From contig NMRB01002920.1 in the NCBI GenBank assembly GCA_002633025.1, positions 16,615-80,614 on the forward strand: a DNA stretch of 64,000 bases, in the 5' to 3' direction. The notes under the pieces are model-generated. The model worked only from the letters and a program-made list of their open reading frames with translations, did not search any database and was not told where the DNA came from. Origin of the DNA: Notospermus geniculatus (taxonomy: Eukaryota; Nemertea; Pilidiophora; Heteronemertea; Lineidae). This document shows positions 32,146 to 42,779 of this stretch, piece after piece (within the stretch, counting starts at the first letter, position 1; each line of letters starts with the position of its first letter). The translations under genes were made by a program, and so were the position numbers.

Positions 32146-35100
32146 AAATAAACTCCAATAAGCTGTTGCTATAATCCCTCCATTCATCTTCATCAATGAT
32201 CTCTGCGCACTCCCTGTGAAGCCAGCGTTCACATTTTGGACACTGTATCCATTCCTCGCCCTCCTTGTAGAGCTGTTGGCATTCTCTACATTTAACGGCC
32301 ACATCATCACTTGTAGAGGCTGACCGTCGCTTGGTAGCTCTCCGCACTGGCTGGGCCCCCCCAACAGCCACACCTCCTATCACGGTGATGTCCTCCATCC
32401 TGGCTGAGTTGCAAATTTTATCCTCCAGCTTTGCAACCAGAGTAGCAACTGTATCCTGGCTCTTGTACGAAAGAGAGTATGCTCTACAGAGTGTCTGCCA
32501 CTGAACCTTCTTTAACTTGAGAGCTTTCAAACCATTCCCTTCAGCAAGTTTTGACAGTGCTTCGTGTGTCTGGGCCTTTCCAACAGTGGAATCAGCAATG
32601 ATGTCCGTGAATGAAAGAGATGGACTGCTTTCACTACCTGCCACCACAGCCTTGTCCTTGCCTTTGTTACCAATAAGCACCTTTTTCCTATGGGCCATAC
32701 CCTTAGTTTTCCGCACAGCCGCCAGGTAGTCCTTCCGCATCTGTTTCACCATGACACGGCAAAATAGTGCAACAATGTCAGAGTAAAGCTCAGCAGTAAG
32801 CTCTTCATCATACTCCTCATCATTCATGAAGAGTTCATTGAAAACACGCTCCAGGCTCATATCCTGCTCCACTTTACTCAGCACAAACTCATTGAGTTTG
32901 GCGCCATGGACTTGCAGATTGGTTGGACTCTGCAACCTGAGCACTACATCACACAGTTGGTAGAAAAAGTTGAACGCACCATCAGTTATATGAACAAGTC
33001 CCTGGGTGATGTTCTGTCTCCTTGACGTTTCCTGGAGGCTGCCCTTGTCTGATGCCGAGGCTTGTGCCTGCACCTCAGTCATGGTCAACGATGACAGAAG
33101 AATGACTTTTTGATTGATGCGTGCCATTCTGTCCCGACAGGCCTTCTCCAAACGGAACACGAGACGTTGGGACTGCTGCATGAGTTGATATCTCCGCTTG
33201 GCCACACAGAATCCACCAACGTAACGTAGCTTGCCACGTGCCCCATCCGTCATGTCAGTCTTGCTTGGGAGATGTCGTACAGCTGAAGCCAAGAAGAAAA
33301 TGGTCAAAACCACATTCTGTACAAGAATTAATAATAATTTCCTGTTGTTAGTGATAGCATAAACGAGCCAAACATAAAGGTTTAACTCACAAATATAGCA
33401 TTTTATAAATGGTTATAGTGCTTTATGTCCCTACCATGTGTTAATTCCATTGGCTCAGCTATCATACTCCCAGCCATAGCTTCTATTTCTCGCCTTCTTA
33501 GCTCACACATGACCATGTAGACAGCCTGGAATCCCTGGTCTGTTGGTACAGCAGGGGATGCAGTGAATAGCTGCTTGCACTTCACTCGATGGTCATTCGA
33601 CTGGAGGTGTTGATTGAGATCAGTGTAGAAGGCAGTCTGGTCTTTCTGAGGGGCCTTAATACCTGGGAAAAAATGCTTCTTGGCAATGTCCGACACCCGC
33701 CGTCTTTCCCATGCCAGGAATGTTCTAAATGAAGGGCAAATGCTCCACTTGTCAAACAAGTCATTGACCACTGTTTGCTTGAGCGTGAAAGTATCCTTGA
33801 ATTTCAGAGCTGCCAAAAAAGCTGCAACGTCAAAGGTTGCAGGAAGTGCATAGACTTCCTCAATGATAGATTGGTCTTCAATATCTTGAGCAACTTGCTC
33901 CACTTGTTGAGCATCAACATCGGCGGCATTGTCGTCATAGTCCTCTAGGAGGTGAGAAGGTGGCATTTCTTCAGTGGACTGGCCTTCAGTGGCACTGTCT
34001 CCATCCAAAACGGAATGTCTGCAGCAGTCAAGATCATGTTGGAGGCCAACTAAATCAATGTCCATTATGGCTGAATAAAATTGTTCCACAAGCTGAGGCT
34101 GTCTCACACAGCATGCAGGGTTGAAGTGCCGCACTTGTAATCCTTCCAATGACACTGCACGTCCGATTGCAACCCCTAATTGCCCTGGGCGGTTTACCAT
34201 GTTGCAGTCCACTGACACATACTTCAAGGTCATCCCTTGCGCCTTGTGGATGGTCAGGGCAAAAGCTGGCTTCAGTGGAACTTGATAGCGGACAGCAATG
34301 TTGCATCGAGATTGAGGGTCATAAACTGGAAAAAAAACAATCAGTTAGTTCCTTTACTAAGATGATGAGGCGATGACAATTTTAATACCAATGACTGATA
34401 TACAATATAGCTAAATGTATGAAACTGATAACACCTCATTTAAAGAAAGGTACACAGCCACTCAGGGTGGGTGAAATCTAAATAGGGTACTTCACTGGCC
34501 TTACCTGAGAACTGAATGTTCTTCACTTCCATAGTGACATCTGCATCACTGAAGAAAACAACAGGTCCCTCCTGCCCAAAATCTACAACTTCACCCAGGG
34601 ATCCATTTACCAGCTTAGTCGACAGGTTTCGGATAAGCATAACTGGGCAGCCACGCTTCAAATGCAATATTCTTGGAGCCAGGACTCCTTGTAAGTACTT
34701 TTTGTCACCATCGTCGTCAGCTTTGTATGTAACAATATCTCCAGGCATCTGGAAGAAAACAAGCACCCTTTAAATTGCATAGTTTACCATCCTGGGCATG
34801 ACATTAAATGAATGCACCTTCATCCTTATTCTTATGGAAGTACATTTGGTACGGATAGTGTCATTGTTCTACAATGAATAAAGAATGTTGGGTATAACTG
34901 CAGTTGATGAACATCAACAGAATTTAAATTACCTCCAGCACTGCGTTGACATTCTCCATATTCACTTCTTGATTTGTGGCAAACAACTTAACGATTTTGT
35001 CGCCTGGAGGACATTCAATTTGCCTCTTCAACTGAGAGAGTAAACGACAGCTCTCTGGTGACATACAACCAACAGCAGCTTCATTGACAGCCTGAAAAAG

Positions 35101-36655
35101 TAGGGGAAAAGTAAAAGGCATAAGTTTCCCAACCAATAAATTAAAATGCAGAGGCATCATTTGCTGAAATAGTAATAAAATTACCTATACCGGTACTCTT
35201 AATCAATTATTTTCCACTTTGTCTTCAAATATGACTCTTAATGATCTGCTGTTGAATCACAAAATCATTTCACAAAGAATGTACCTTAATAAGTGATCGT
35301 TCATCTTGACGAAGGACTTCAGTGAGCTGGACAATGTGAGGGAACACTCTTGGCCACTGTTCACTACTGAAGCAGAACAGACCTTCTTCATCATAAAGAG
35401 CGTTCTTCACAGGCGGCAGCTGGTAGAAGTCTCCTGTAAGAACAAATGAGAAATTATAACATCCGTAGGCCTACTACCTCAACCGAATGATTAAACAAAT
35501 AAACTGCATATGGTCGTTAAGACAGCCATATTGACATCTTAGCTAGGCGGGCACCGTATCAGTCAGCTAGACATGTAATCAGTTAACTCATTACAGCAAG
35601 ATGAAGTGTCTAAAATGTGTAGGCCTATCTTTCTTGAATTCATTGACACAAAGGCCTACCTGCAAATATCACCTGCATACCCCCAAAAGGAGATGGACTT
35701 TTCCTCAAATGACGGCACACAGCCTCCAATAGGTCAAACAGCTTCGCACTCAGCATTGACATCTCGTCGAGAACCAGGCAGTCTGTCAAAGTTATCCGTT
35801 GATGAGCTCCCTGGAACTGCTCATCACTGGTGAGCAGGCGCTTCAACTCGGCCTCACAATAACGACCATCCTGCAGTCCAGCCCAACTGTTAGATTAAGA
35901 AGGAATGAATAATGAGTAATCATGTAGGCTATATCGACTGTGGCCCCTCCATGTTTATATGATTTAGACGAGTAATAACACTAGTTGTAGCCTTGTCTGT
36001 TTAGGCCACAGCAGGCCCCAACGGCCTAGGTAGGGCGTGAGTGAGTGAGGTACAAAAAGGGCTGTAGGCCTAGGCGTTGGCCTATCTTCACCAGTTTTGT
36101 TGATGTACCTAGCGTGTGCTAATAAATGTACCTAATGTACCGGGGCCTTATGCCACACAATAGGCCCCTAGTCTTTGTAAGCCTCAGCTATAGCATTAGC
36201 AAAGTGTATCTCAAGACAAACTCCTGTCATGGCCCAGCCGAGTGACTCTAGGACCTACCAAATTAGGCCTATTGCACTGACACTCAACATGCTCAACACT
36301 GCACTGTAGGCTACGTCATGTGTACTGCATGATGTAGTGTAGGCTAGTGTAGTAGTGGTTTTGGCATAGGCCTAGGCCTAGACCCTTGCCATAGAGGCCT
36401 AACTTACTAGAGATGTGCTTACCTATGGATCGTGACAGCTCCCAATGCACCAAACTGACGACTTGCAATGCCAGTAGTAGCCGTCACGGCTACATGCACG
36501 CCATGTCTCCTCAGTGCACGAACAATGTGCTGCAGGACATAACTTTTCCCTGTCCCAGCCTGACCACAAATTACAATGTTATGACGTGACTTCACAGCCA
36601 CATCAAACGTAAGCTGCTGCTTCGCATTTAGATTAGGTGGTCTAAGCTCTTCCAT
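32132..36655 (-). CDS. Pif1-type helicase fused to a C-terminal PHD finger (7 exons)
   Basis: Exons (minus): 36,655-36,423, 35,886-35,660, 35,433-35,285, 35,091-34,933, 34,748-34,505, 34,325-33,435 (end inferred) and 33,282-32,132. All have GT-AG borders, and together they give 3,054 nt, exactly 1,017 codons plus stop. Helicase motifs in order: Walker A GQAGTGKSY (exon 1), ATTGIAS, Walker B LVLDEMSML (exon 2), GDFYQLPPV (exon 3), RQDERS, the IHKAQGMTL and VAIGRAVSLEGLQV pair (motifs V/VI, exon 6). A long region of unknown fold follows. The last 50 residues are a PHD finger (CRECQQLYKEGEEWIQCPKC...HREC...CNNC, C4HC3). Pif1 enzymes are 5'-3' DNA helicases; PHD fingers bind histone tails. No Helitron Rep domain precedes the helicase. 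The gene converges with the P-type transposase. Confidence 0.82.
35188..35195. other. TACCGGTA site in a helicase intron
   Basis: Exact 8-mer between exons 3 and 4 of the helicase-PHD gene. No empty counterpart is available here. Confidence 0.6.
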
Positions 36656-36659
36656 ACTT

Positions 36660-37345
36660 GCTCACACATGTGCTTGCTATCAAAAAATTGGCTAGATCAC
36701 AGAATAATCTGTTCACCATGTGCACAGACATGACAGACAATGCACAAAAAACTCCCGCAAAATCCTACGACACGTTGGATCTAAAAATAGAACAGTACTC
36801 CAAATAAGGATAGGACTTAACCTCGCCTACAGCCAAATTATGTGCTTTAGTAATGGAGACGAGGTTGACTTGAGGTTGACTAGCCCGGGGCAAAAACCAA
36901 GATGGCGTCCTACGAAAGTTGTTGACATTTTGTTGTTGATTTTGATGGAAAATTGTTAATTGTTCCTCGGCGTTTGGAAGTTTCCCTAATTGCCGTGGTT
37001 GTCTTCAAGGAGTGAAATGTGCTGGTCAAAATGACACCAAGATTTCCTCGATCGGTCAAGTGGTTGCCGAGAACTAGCCATTTCTTTTCTTCAAGTGGTG
37101 TGTTTTTGGTGTTGCGGTAGAATTCGCATTGCCGATTTTAACCCCCTTTTCACTGCTGTGGGTGGGTAGAAAACACACTTTGGGTTGAGATATGGAGCTG
37201 AAACTTGTCACACTTGAAAAGGAGACTCTTGGCTTCATTTTGATACTTACCTTGAGGGGTTCCGGTCAGTTTTGATATTTCTGTAGCGTAAAATTGAACA
37301 AATTGTGTGTCTGGTCCAGTGGTGCTAGTTAAATCCCTTATGATT
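36660..37345. other. Upstream region of the helicase gene
   Basis: Presumed promoter side of the minus-strand gene. I saw no TATA box that could be trusted and no other gene. Confidence 0.35.
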
Positions 37346-37346
37346 T

Positions 37347-37449
37347 TTCTCCTAGGGGTGTCTTACGCCGGGCGGGGCAAACGCGGGGGTGTCCAATTAT
37401 ACTATATATATATCTTTTTATACCAACCAATACGCGTCAAGTCCCTATG
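37347..37449 (+). repeat. Half copy of the 28.0-kb palindrome (possible right TIR)
   Basis: CCTAGGGGTGTCTTACGCCG through to ACGCGTCAAGTCCCTATG matches 28,110-28,185 in the same orientation, and is the inverse of 27,997-28,108. It is followed by GATGTATG, which does not match ATTGCTTC at 27,989. It could be the right TIR of a ~9.45-kb element carrying the two convergent genes, or an independent truncated insertion. Confidence 0.7.
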
Positions 37450-38130
37450 GATGTATGAGTGAGACACTGATCATGACGCGATGACGTCAACTGAAGGCTA
37501 TGTAAATTACGCCTACAACAATACAAAAAATGTCCTGCATTCCTTCCACCAGGGCTCTCCACGGAGCATGGTCATGCGTGAGGAACGAGAGGACAATTCC
37601 AGGAATTGACAAAAACACTAAAACGCATCCTGAGCTTGGATACTGAATGAAACATGTCATCAGAAACATTATGCCAATACAGTTTCATAATTTCGTTGTA
37701 CTGTTTTATTAAGGTTGAAAAGAAAATGCATCAACACACAATACACATAGACGAATTCCCTATCGAATATTGACCTAAATTTCATTGTGTTCAAGGTCAT
37801 GAATGACGTTTTATGGGATTCTGTGTCACGTGAATGCATATTGTGATGACGTTTTTCACGGAGTATGATTCTTTTCCACATATTTTGATGACGTTTTTGT
37901 ATATTTCGATGACGTTTTTCACAAAATCTGGTCGAAATTTTTCCATAGCCAGAACAGTAGGGCGTAATACTATATATTTCATGTATTGATTATCTAACCT
38001 TTGGACGCCCTAAAAATGTCAAAGTCATCAAATATGACCAAAATGTGTGCAAATCCCACCAAACGAAAGATGCCTTCATCGAAATGTTGTGAGCCGGAAG
38101 GGATATTCGAGTCAAAAGTCACAGGGTCAA
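37450..38130. other. No supported gene
   Basis: Contains short repeats of GATGACGTTTTT (37,803-37,920, four occurrences). No coding motif. Confidence 0.4.
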
Positions 38131-38133
38131 TGG

Positions 38134-38718
38134 GTGAGGTCAAATATTCGGCTTAGTCAGGTTTTAATGCGAAGTCTTAAGAAAGTTTTAGACTAAAACC
38201 ACTATTTGGCCTCCCTCCAAGTTTTATCTTAAAACCTGCTTAAAACTGTCTCAAGAAACGTTTAAAACCTGAGTATTAAAACTTCTCTAGATAAAACTTC
38301 GTTAATCCCAGCAGGAAGCTGAAGTTTTAAAAATTATAATGGGAAATGGAATTGGGTGAGGTTTTAAACCAGACTAAAGCCTGCAGAGAGGTCAAATATT
38401 TGGATTAAGCTTGCAGCTATGTTTGCCATCCCAGTTACAAGTCGTAGCACTCCGAAGAGCTGAAAACTCTGACCATACACCTGCCTGTACTAGATTGCCA
38501 AATCAGAGACATCTTTGACTAAATGAAGGCCAAGAAGAGATTCCATGAGTCTCAGGTTTTAACCAAGTTTTAGTCTGGGTTTTATCTTGGTTTTAACAAA
38601 GTTTTAATGAAGTCTTAATCTGAGGCAGGTTTTAGGAGTTCAGATTAAAACCTACCAAGTGGGATAAAACTCCGATTATCTCAGTTTTAGCTTAGTCCAA
38701 ATATTTGACCTCACCCCG
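38134..38718. mobile_element. TIR element, family with (TG)AGGTCAAATATT ends, copy 1
   Basis: Begins TGAGGTCAAATATTCGGCTT and ends AGTCCAAATATTTGACCTCA. The body is full of GTTTTAR/YTAAAAC motifs that pair across the element. Three copies lie in this neighbourhood. This one is complete (~585 bp) and non-coding. Confidence 0.8.
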
Positions 38719-39215
38719 GTTGAGGTCAAATATTCGGCTTAGTCAGGTTTTAATGCAAAGTCTTAAGAAAGTTTTAGACTAAGACCAGTATTTGACCTCC
38801 CTCCAAGTTTTATCTTAAAACCCGCTTAAAGCTGTCTCAAGAAAGTTTTAAAACCTGAGTATTAAAACTTCTCTAGACGCAAGGGCCCAACGCGCCGCGT
38901 AGCGGTCAACAGCGAAGCTAGCCAAAGACTTGTCACGGGTCAGTCAATAGAATTGGACTCATAGGAAATATGCACCTAATGTTCAGATGGAATATACCGG
39001 ACGGTTGGTTCACGTTTTTAGTGGCTGTGAACGTAGATGGATACATTATGTAGCGATATACCGACAGATTTGCTGGGGACTTGCTCTGTGGTTGTTGTGA
39101 AATGCGATTTTTGTAAGATTATTCTGATTTGTGACGTCATTTTCTATCATCATAAAAATATGTTGAATAGCTGGGATATATTTATAAACATTTATTCAGC
39201 AGCCACTATCATGAC

Positions 39216-39287
39216 GTGGCCGGCTGGCGCATCGGTAGAGCGTCCGGCTATGAATCTGGGGCGCCGGGTTCGAGCCTTGCGATAGGC
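39216..39287 (+). tRNA. tRNA-like unit, probable SINE head
   Basis: TGGCGCATCGGTAGAGCG (A box) and GGGTTCGAGCC (B box) are spaced as in a tRNA. The anticodon-loop-like CTATGAA would read ATG, but stems are imperfect and no CCA or clean acceptor stem is seen. T-runs follow. More likely a tRNA-derived element than a working gene. Confidence 0.4.
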
Positions 39288-39420
39288 GATTTTTCGCGTG
39301 TCTGTTTCTCTGTTTATTTTTTTTGCTGAACACTTTTAGTCGCAGGACGAATATCTCCCCAGCCCTTCCCTTTCCCTACATATCTGCATTTGCTTATAAA
39401 TACTTATAACCACAGATCCC

Positions 39421-39485
39421 TGTCAGCTGTCCTGCATTCAGAGAGACTTTTCACTAAAGTCTCTCTGAATGCAGGGGCAGCTGAC
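39421..39485. repeat. Short near-perfect palindrome
   Basis: GTCAGCTGTCCTGCATTCAG and AGAGACTTT are mirrored by AAGTCTCTCTGAATGCAGG and GGCAGCTGAC around a 6-bp loop. Confidence 0.75.
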
Positions 39486-39511
39486 GACCATCGACATTCC
39501 CCTCCCAGTCA

Positions 39512-39728
39512 CAGGGCTTAAGATAAGAGGAGTATTTGCTTAAAATACTCCTTGAAATCTCAAAATACTCCTCCATTCCAGAACTGAAAGGGTGAAATAC
39601 TCCTTGAGATTTATTAATTGGCAATACTTTACTAATGGAATACTCCTTTGGAGTGTGAAAATACTCTTCAAATTCTGAAGAGAAGAGTGTGATACTCTTT
39701 GCCCTCCAAGATTATCTAAAGCCCTGCC
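39512..39728. repeat. Small inverted-repeat element with AATACTCCT motifs
   Basis: CAGGGCTTAAGATAAGAGG at left and CCAAGATTATCTAAAGCCCTG at right are inverted. Between them AATACTCC/GGAGTATT recurs about seven times in both orientations. Confidence 0.55.
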
Positions 39729-39786
39729 AGTCACCAAAAATATCAACACCCCACCTAACGTTCAAGACTACTGGATAAAACTTCAT

Positions 39787-39794
39787 TACCGGTA
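39787..39794. other. TACCGGTA site with known empty counterparts
   Basis: Copy 2 reads ACTTCATTACCGGTAATCCC. Copy 1 (~38,297) and copy 3 (complement, ~41,690) read ACTTCGTTAATCCC. TA has become TACCGGTA. Confidence 0.9.
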
Positions 39795-40619
39795 ATCCCA
39801 GCAGGAAGCTGAAGTTTTAAAAATCACAATGGAAAATGAATTGGGTGAGGTTTTAGTCCCTAGGGACTAAAACCAGACTAAAACCTGCAGAGGTCAAATG
39901 TTTGCAGCTACATGTATGTTTGCTATTGCAGTTACAAGCCATAGCACTCTGAAGAGCTGAAAACTTTGACCGTACCACCCGCTGCCTATACCATGTATAC
40001 TAGAGAGCTAATTCAGAGATATCTTCGACTAAATGAATTGAAGGCCAAGAACAGATTCCATGAATATCTCAGGTTTTAACCAAGTTTTAGTCTGGGTTTT
40101 ATCTAGGTTTTAACGAAGTTTTAATGAAGTCTTAATCTGAGGCAGGTTTTAGGAGTTCAGATTAAAACATACCAAGTGGGATAAAACTCTGGTTATCTCA
40201 GTTTTAGCTTAGTCCAAATATTTGACCTCACCCCATGTGAACTGGATAAAAATTATACTGTGTCATTCACCTAAGGCTGATGTGTATTGTGTAATGAATC
40301 TGTGCTGTTCATTTCTGGTTGTTGAGATTGGTTGGGATTCCTATCTGCCAAGAAACTTAGTTGACATAAGAAATGGGGTCACAGATGTATGCTCGTCGTG
40401 ATAGTACCTGATGTGGTCAAATATTTGGATTTAGCTAAAACTGAGATAATCGGAGTTTTATCCCACTTGGTACGTTTTAATCTGAACTCCTAAAACCTGC
40501 CTCAGATTAAGACTTCATTAAAACTTCGTTAAAACCTAGATAAAACCCAGACTAAAACTTGGTTGAAACCTGTGATTCATGGAATCTGTTCTTGGCCTTC
40601 ATTTAGTCAAAGATGTCTA

Positions 40620-41485
40620 ATAGAGTTGTTATCTATTCATGACTGTCAGGGACCCAGTACTGTCAGAAAAAGGTTACATCACCCCTTATGTAATAATGCC
40701 CCCTTTTAATATAGGCCCTAAAACCACATCAATCATGGGTATTGTGTGATGGTATGATGTCTGTTTTAATAGAATTTAATATCTTATGAATCGATGATCC
40801 TTATGACCATACACAGACCATTATTTTGGGTTAAATGCCCTCTGGCCTTTGCCCCTTTTCGGTCGGATGGAACACTTCTAGGCATTGCTCACGAATGGAA
40901 TTATCACAGCTGCACTACTTTTCGAGAAGAGGATTTGGAACATTTACAATGCACTGTTCTCCCCCCCCCCCCCACGTGGGGCCCAATTCTTGCATTATCA
41001 TTGTCAAACTGATGTACAGCCTGTTGATACGCCTAAATTTCTTCATTGGTGACCGCATCAGGCTGCAACCTTCTCGCTTTCATGGGCCTTTCATGGGTCA
41101 CCCAACTGATCTTTAGACTGATCTTCTGATAGTCATACATGACAGTCAGGGCCAATACAATGGCCTGATCATCAGCCTTGACAGTCATTGCTTACTTCTT
41201 CAGTTTCATTGTCCTCGAGAGCGGCACAAAAAGCATTGGGGCAAGCCAGCTTTATGGAAAGGCCCATTACTCGATCAACCATTAATCCACCTCAGTCGTG
41301 GTTATTGTTGGGTAACTATCTGCACTCGGCAGGGCATACATTTTGCCAAATTATAGGGTCAATTATTACATGGTCAGTCTAATTGGAACATGGTGGTCAG
41401 TATTATATGATGGCTCAGGTCACATTTTCTGACAGTATTGGGCCCCTGACAGTCATGAATACCGGTAGATAACAACTCTAATAGG
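40620..41485. mobile_element. Nested ~0.87-kb TIR element
   Basis: The left end AATAGAGTTGTTATCTATTC, ATGACTGTCAGGG, CCCAGTACTGTCAGAAAA is mirrored by the right end TTTTCTGACAGTATTGGG, CCCTGACAGTCATGAATA, GATAACAACTCTA. The arms are ~70 bp. The interior encodes nothing recognisable and has a long C-run near 40,962. Confidence 0.75.
41460..41467. other. TACCGGTA site with known empty counterpart
   Basis: The right TIR reads CATGAATACCGGTAGATAAC. The left TIR, complemented, reads CATGAATAGATAAC. TA has become TACCGGTA. Confidence 0.9.
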
Positions 41486-41821
41486 GATACAATACAATAG
41501 GGAAACAATAGAAATGCTATTGTTCGAGGGACACTTTCTCTGGCCCACCCTGTAGTATACAGGCAGGTGTACGTCCAAAGTTTTCAGCTCTTCGGCTTGT
41601 ATTATTGGGATGGCAAACATCTGCAACCTTAATCCAAACATTTGACCTCTGCAATTTTTAAAACTTCAGCTTCCTGCTGGGATTAACGAAGTTTCATCTG
41701 GAGAAGTTTTCATACTCAGTTTTTAAAACTTTCTTGAGACAGTTTTAAGCGGGTTCTAAGATAAAACTTGGAGGGAGGTCAAATACTGGTTTTAGTCTAA
41801 AACTTTCTTAAGACTTGGCGA

Positions 41822-42273
41822 AAGCTGCGTTCACACTATGGTCTTACACCGGTTTGAAACTGACTTGAAAGCGATATAACGCCTTAAAGCGTATTAGCCG
41901 TTAAGACTGCTGTTGTCGTATAATGGTTTCAAACCGCTCTAGCGAAACCACTTCGCGAAGTGGTCTCGCACCGCTTTTGCTGTGACAGTTCGGCTGCAAC
42001 TTGTGTCTGAATGCCTCAGTGCGCAATAACCATATCGATACAGCCATGCACATGCGCAGCATGCCACGATATGATGCTGTAGTGTTTACAGTTGCTCACA
42101 GGGGACGTTCTTTATAACGCATTGACATCGGTTGTGTGTGAACGGCCCAAATCGGTTTGCAAGCGGTATGAAAACGCTTTCATTCTGCAAGTGAGAACGG
42201 GCACATATCAAATCGTTTTCTGGGGAGCGTTTCGGGGAAAACGGTTTGAAGTCGCTTTCAGTGTGAACACAAC
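41822..42273. repeat. ~450-bp MITE with AAAGCTGCGTTCACACT-type ends
   Basis: Left AAGCTGCGTTCACACT and right AGTGTGAACACAACTT are imperfect inverted repeats. Internal ARGCGGT/GCGGTTTGAAA-like motifs are mirrored too. Directly adjacent to the next MITE. Confidence 0.55.
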
Positions 42274-42617
42274 TTAAAGGAGCTGGACGTCCAAGTTGTA
42301 AACACGATATTCACTAGTCTCGGTCACCCAGCCGAATCTGAGGATCGAACGTTTGTGTCGCAGTACCTGCGGAACGAAACAGTTGGCTGCGCGAGACTAC
42401 ATATTCACTTCAGTACATATCACCAATAATAGGTGGCAGCACAGCGTGGATAGAGAACCAGTGAGTGGTTGAGTGAGTTGCATTGGACCAGGCACCAGTC
42501 TAACGATCACGGGGCGCTACTGGTGCTGCCACCTTCACGAAGGAATAAAACTAGTTTGCCGACCACTGTTTGTAAACAAACTGGTTTGTTTACAACTTGG
42601 ACGTCGAACTCCTTTAA
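42272..42617. repeat. ~345-bp MITE flanked by TTAA
   Basis: Left TTAAAGGAGCTGGACGTCCA and AGTTGTAAAC, right GTTTACAACTTGGACGTCGA and ACTCCTTTAA. A TTAA sits at each border. It contains an inverted copy of the 86-bp GTCTCG repeat seen at 9.3 kb. Confidence 0.7.
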
Positions 42618-42779
42618 GACAAATATCTGATCTCACCCCATGGTTGTTCACACACCCGGTATCTACTTACGAGCTCTTCTTAAACTTATCGCTCAGAATT
42701 CCTAATTTGGCCTGACAATAGGTTAGAGAAGAAGAGAGGCGAAAAAAGCCCATAAAGCCCTACCATAAGGCATACTCAC

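Larger units (their letters stand above)
38724..40234. mobile_element. Copy 2 of the same family, interrupted at 38,877-39,772
   Basis: Starts only a few bases after copy 1 in the same orientation. It matches copy 1 up to CTTCTCTAGA, resumes at GGATAAAACTTCATTACCGG and ends TTTGACCTCACCCC. About 0.9 kb of unrelated sequence is inserted, including a tRNA-like unit and two small inverted repeats. Confidence 0.75.
40412..41828. mobile_element. Copy 3 of the family, inverted, truncated and split by a nested element
   Basis: Begins GTGGTCAAATATTTGGATTT and runs opposite to copies 1 and 2 up to AAAGATGTCTAA (~40,620). It resumes after the nested element at about 41,485 and stops at GACTTGG (41,818), where the next MITE begins. 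Confidence 0.75.

Noticed and set aside
32132-36655. Helitron
   Set aside because: The helicase is Pif1-like, but no Rep nuclease domain, CTRR hairpin end or TC start was found.
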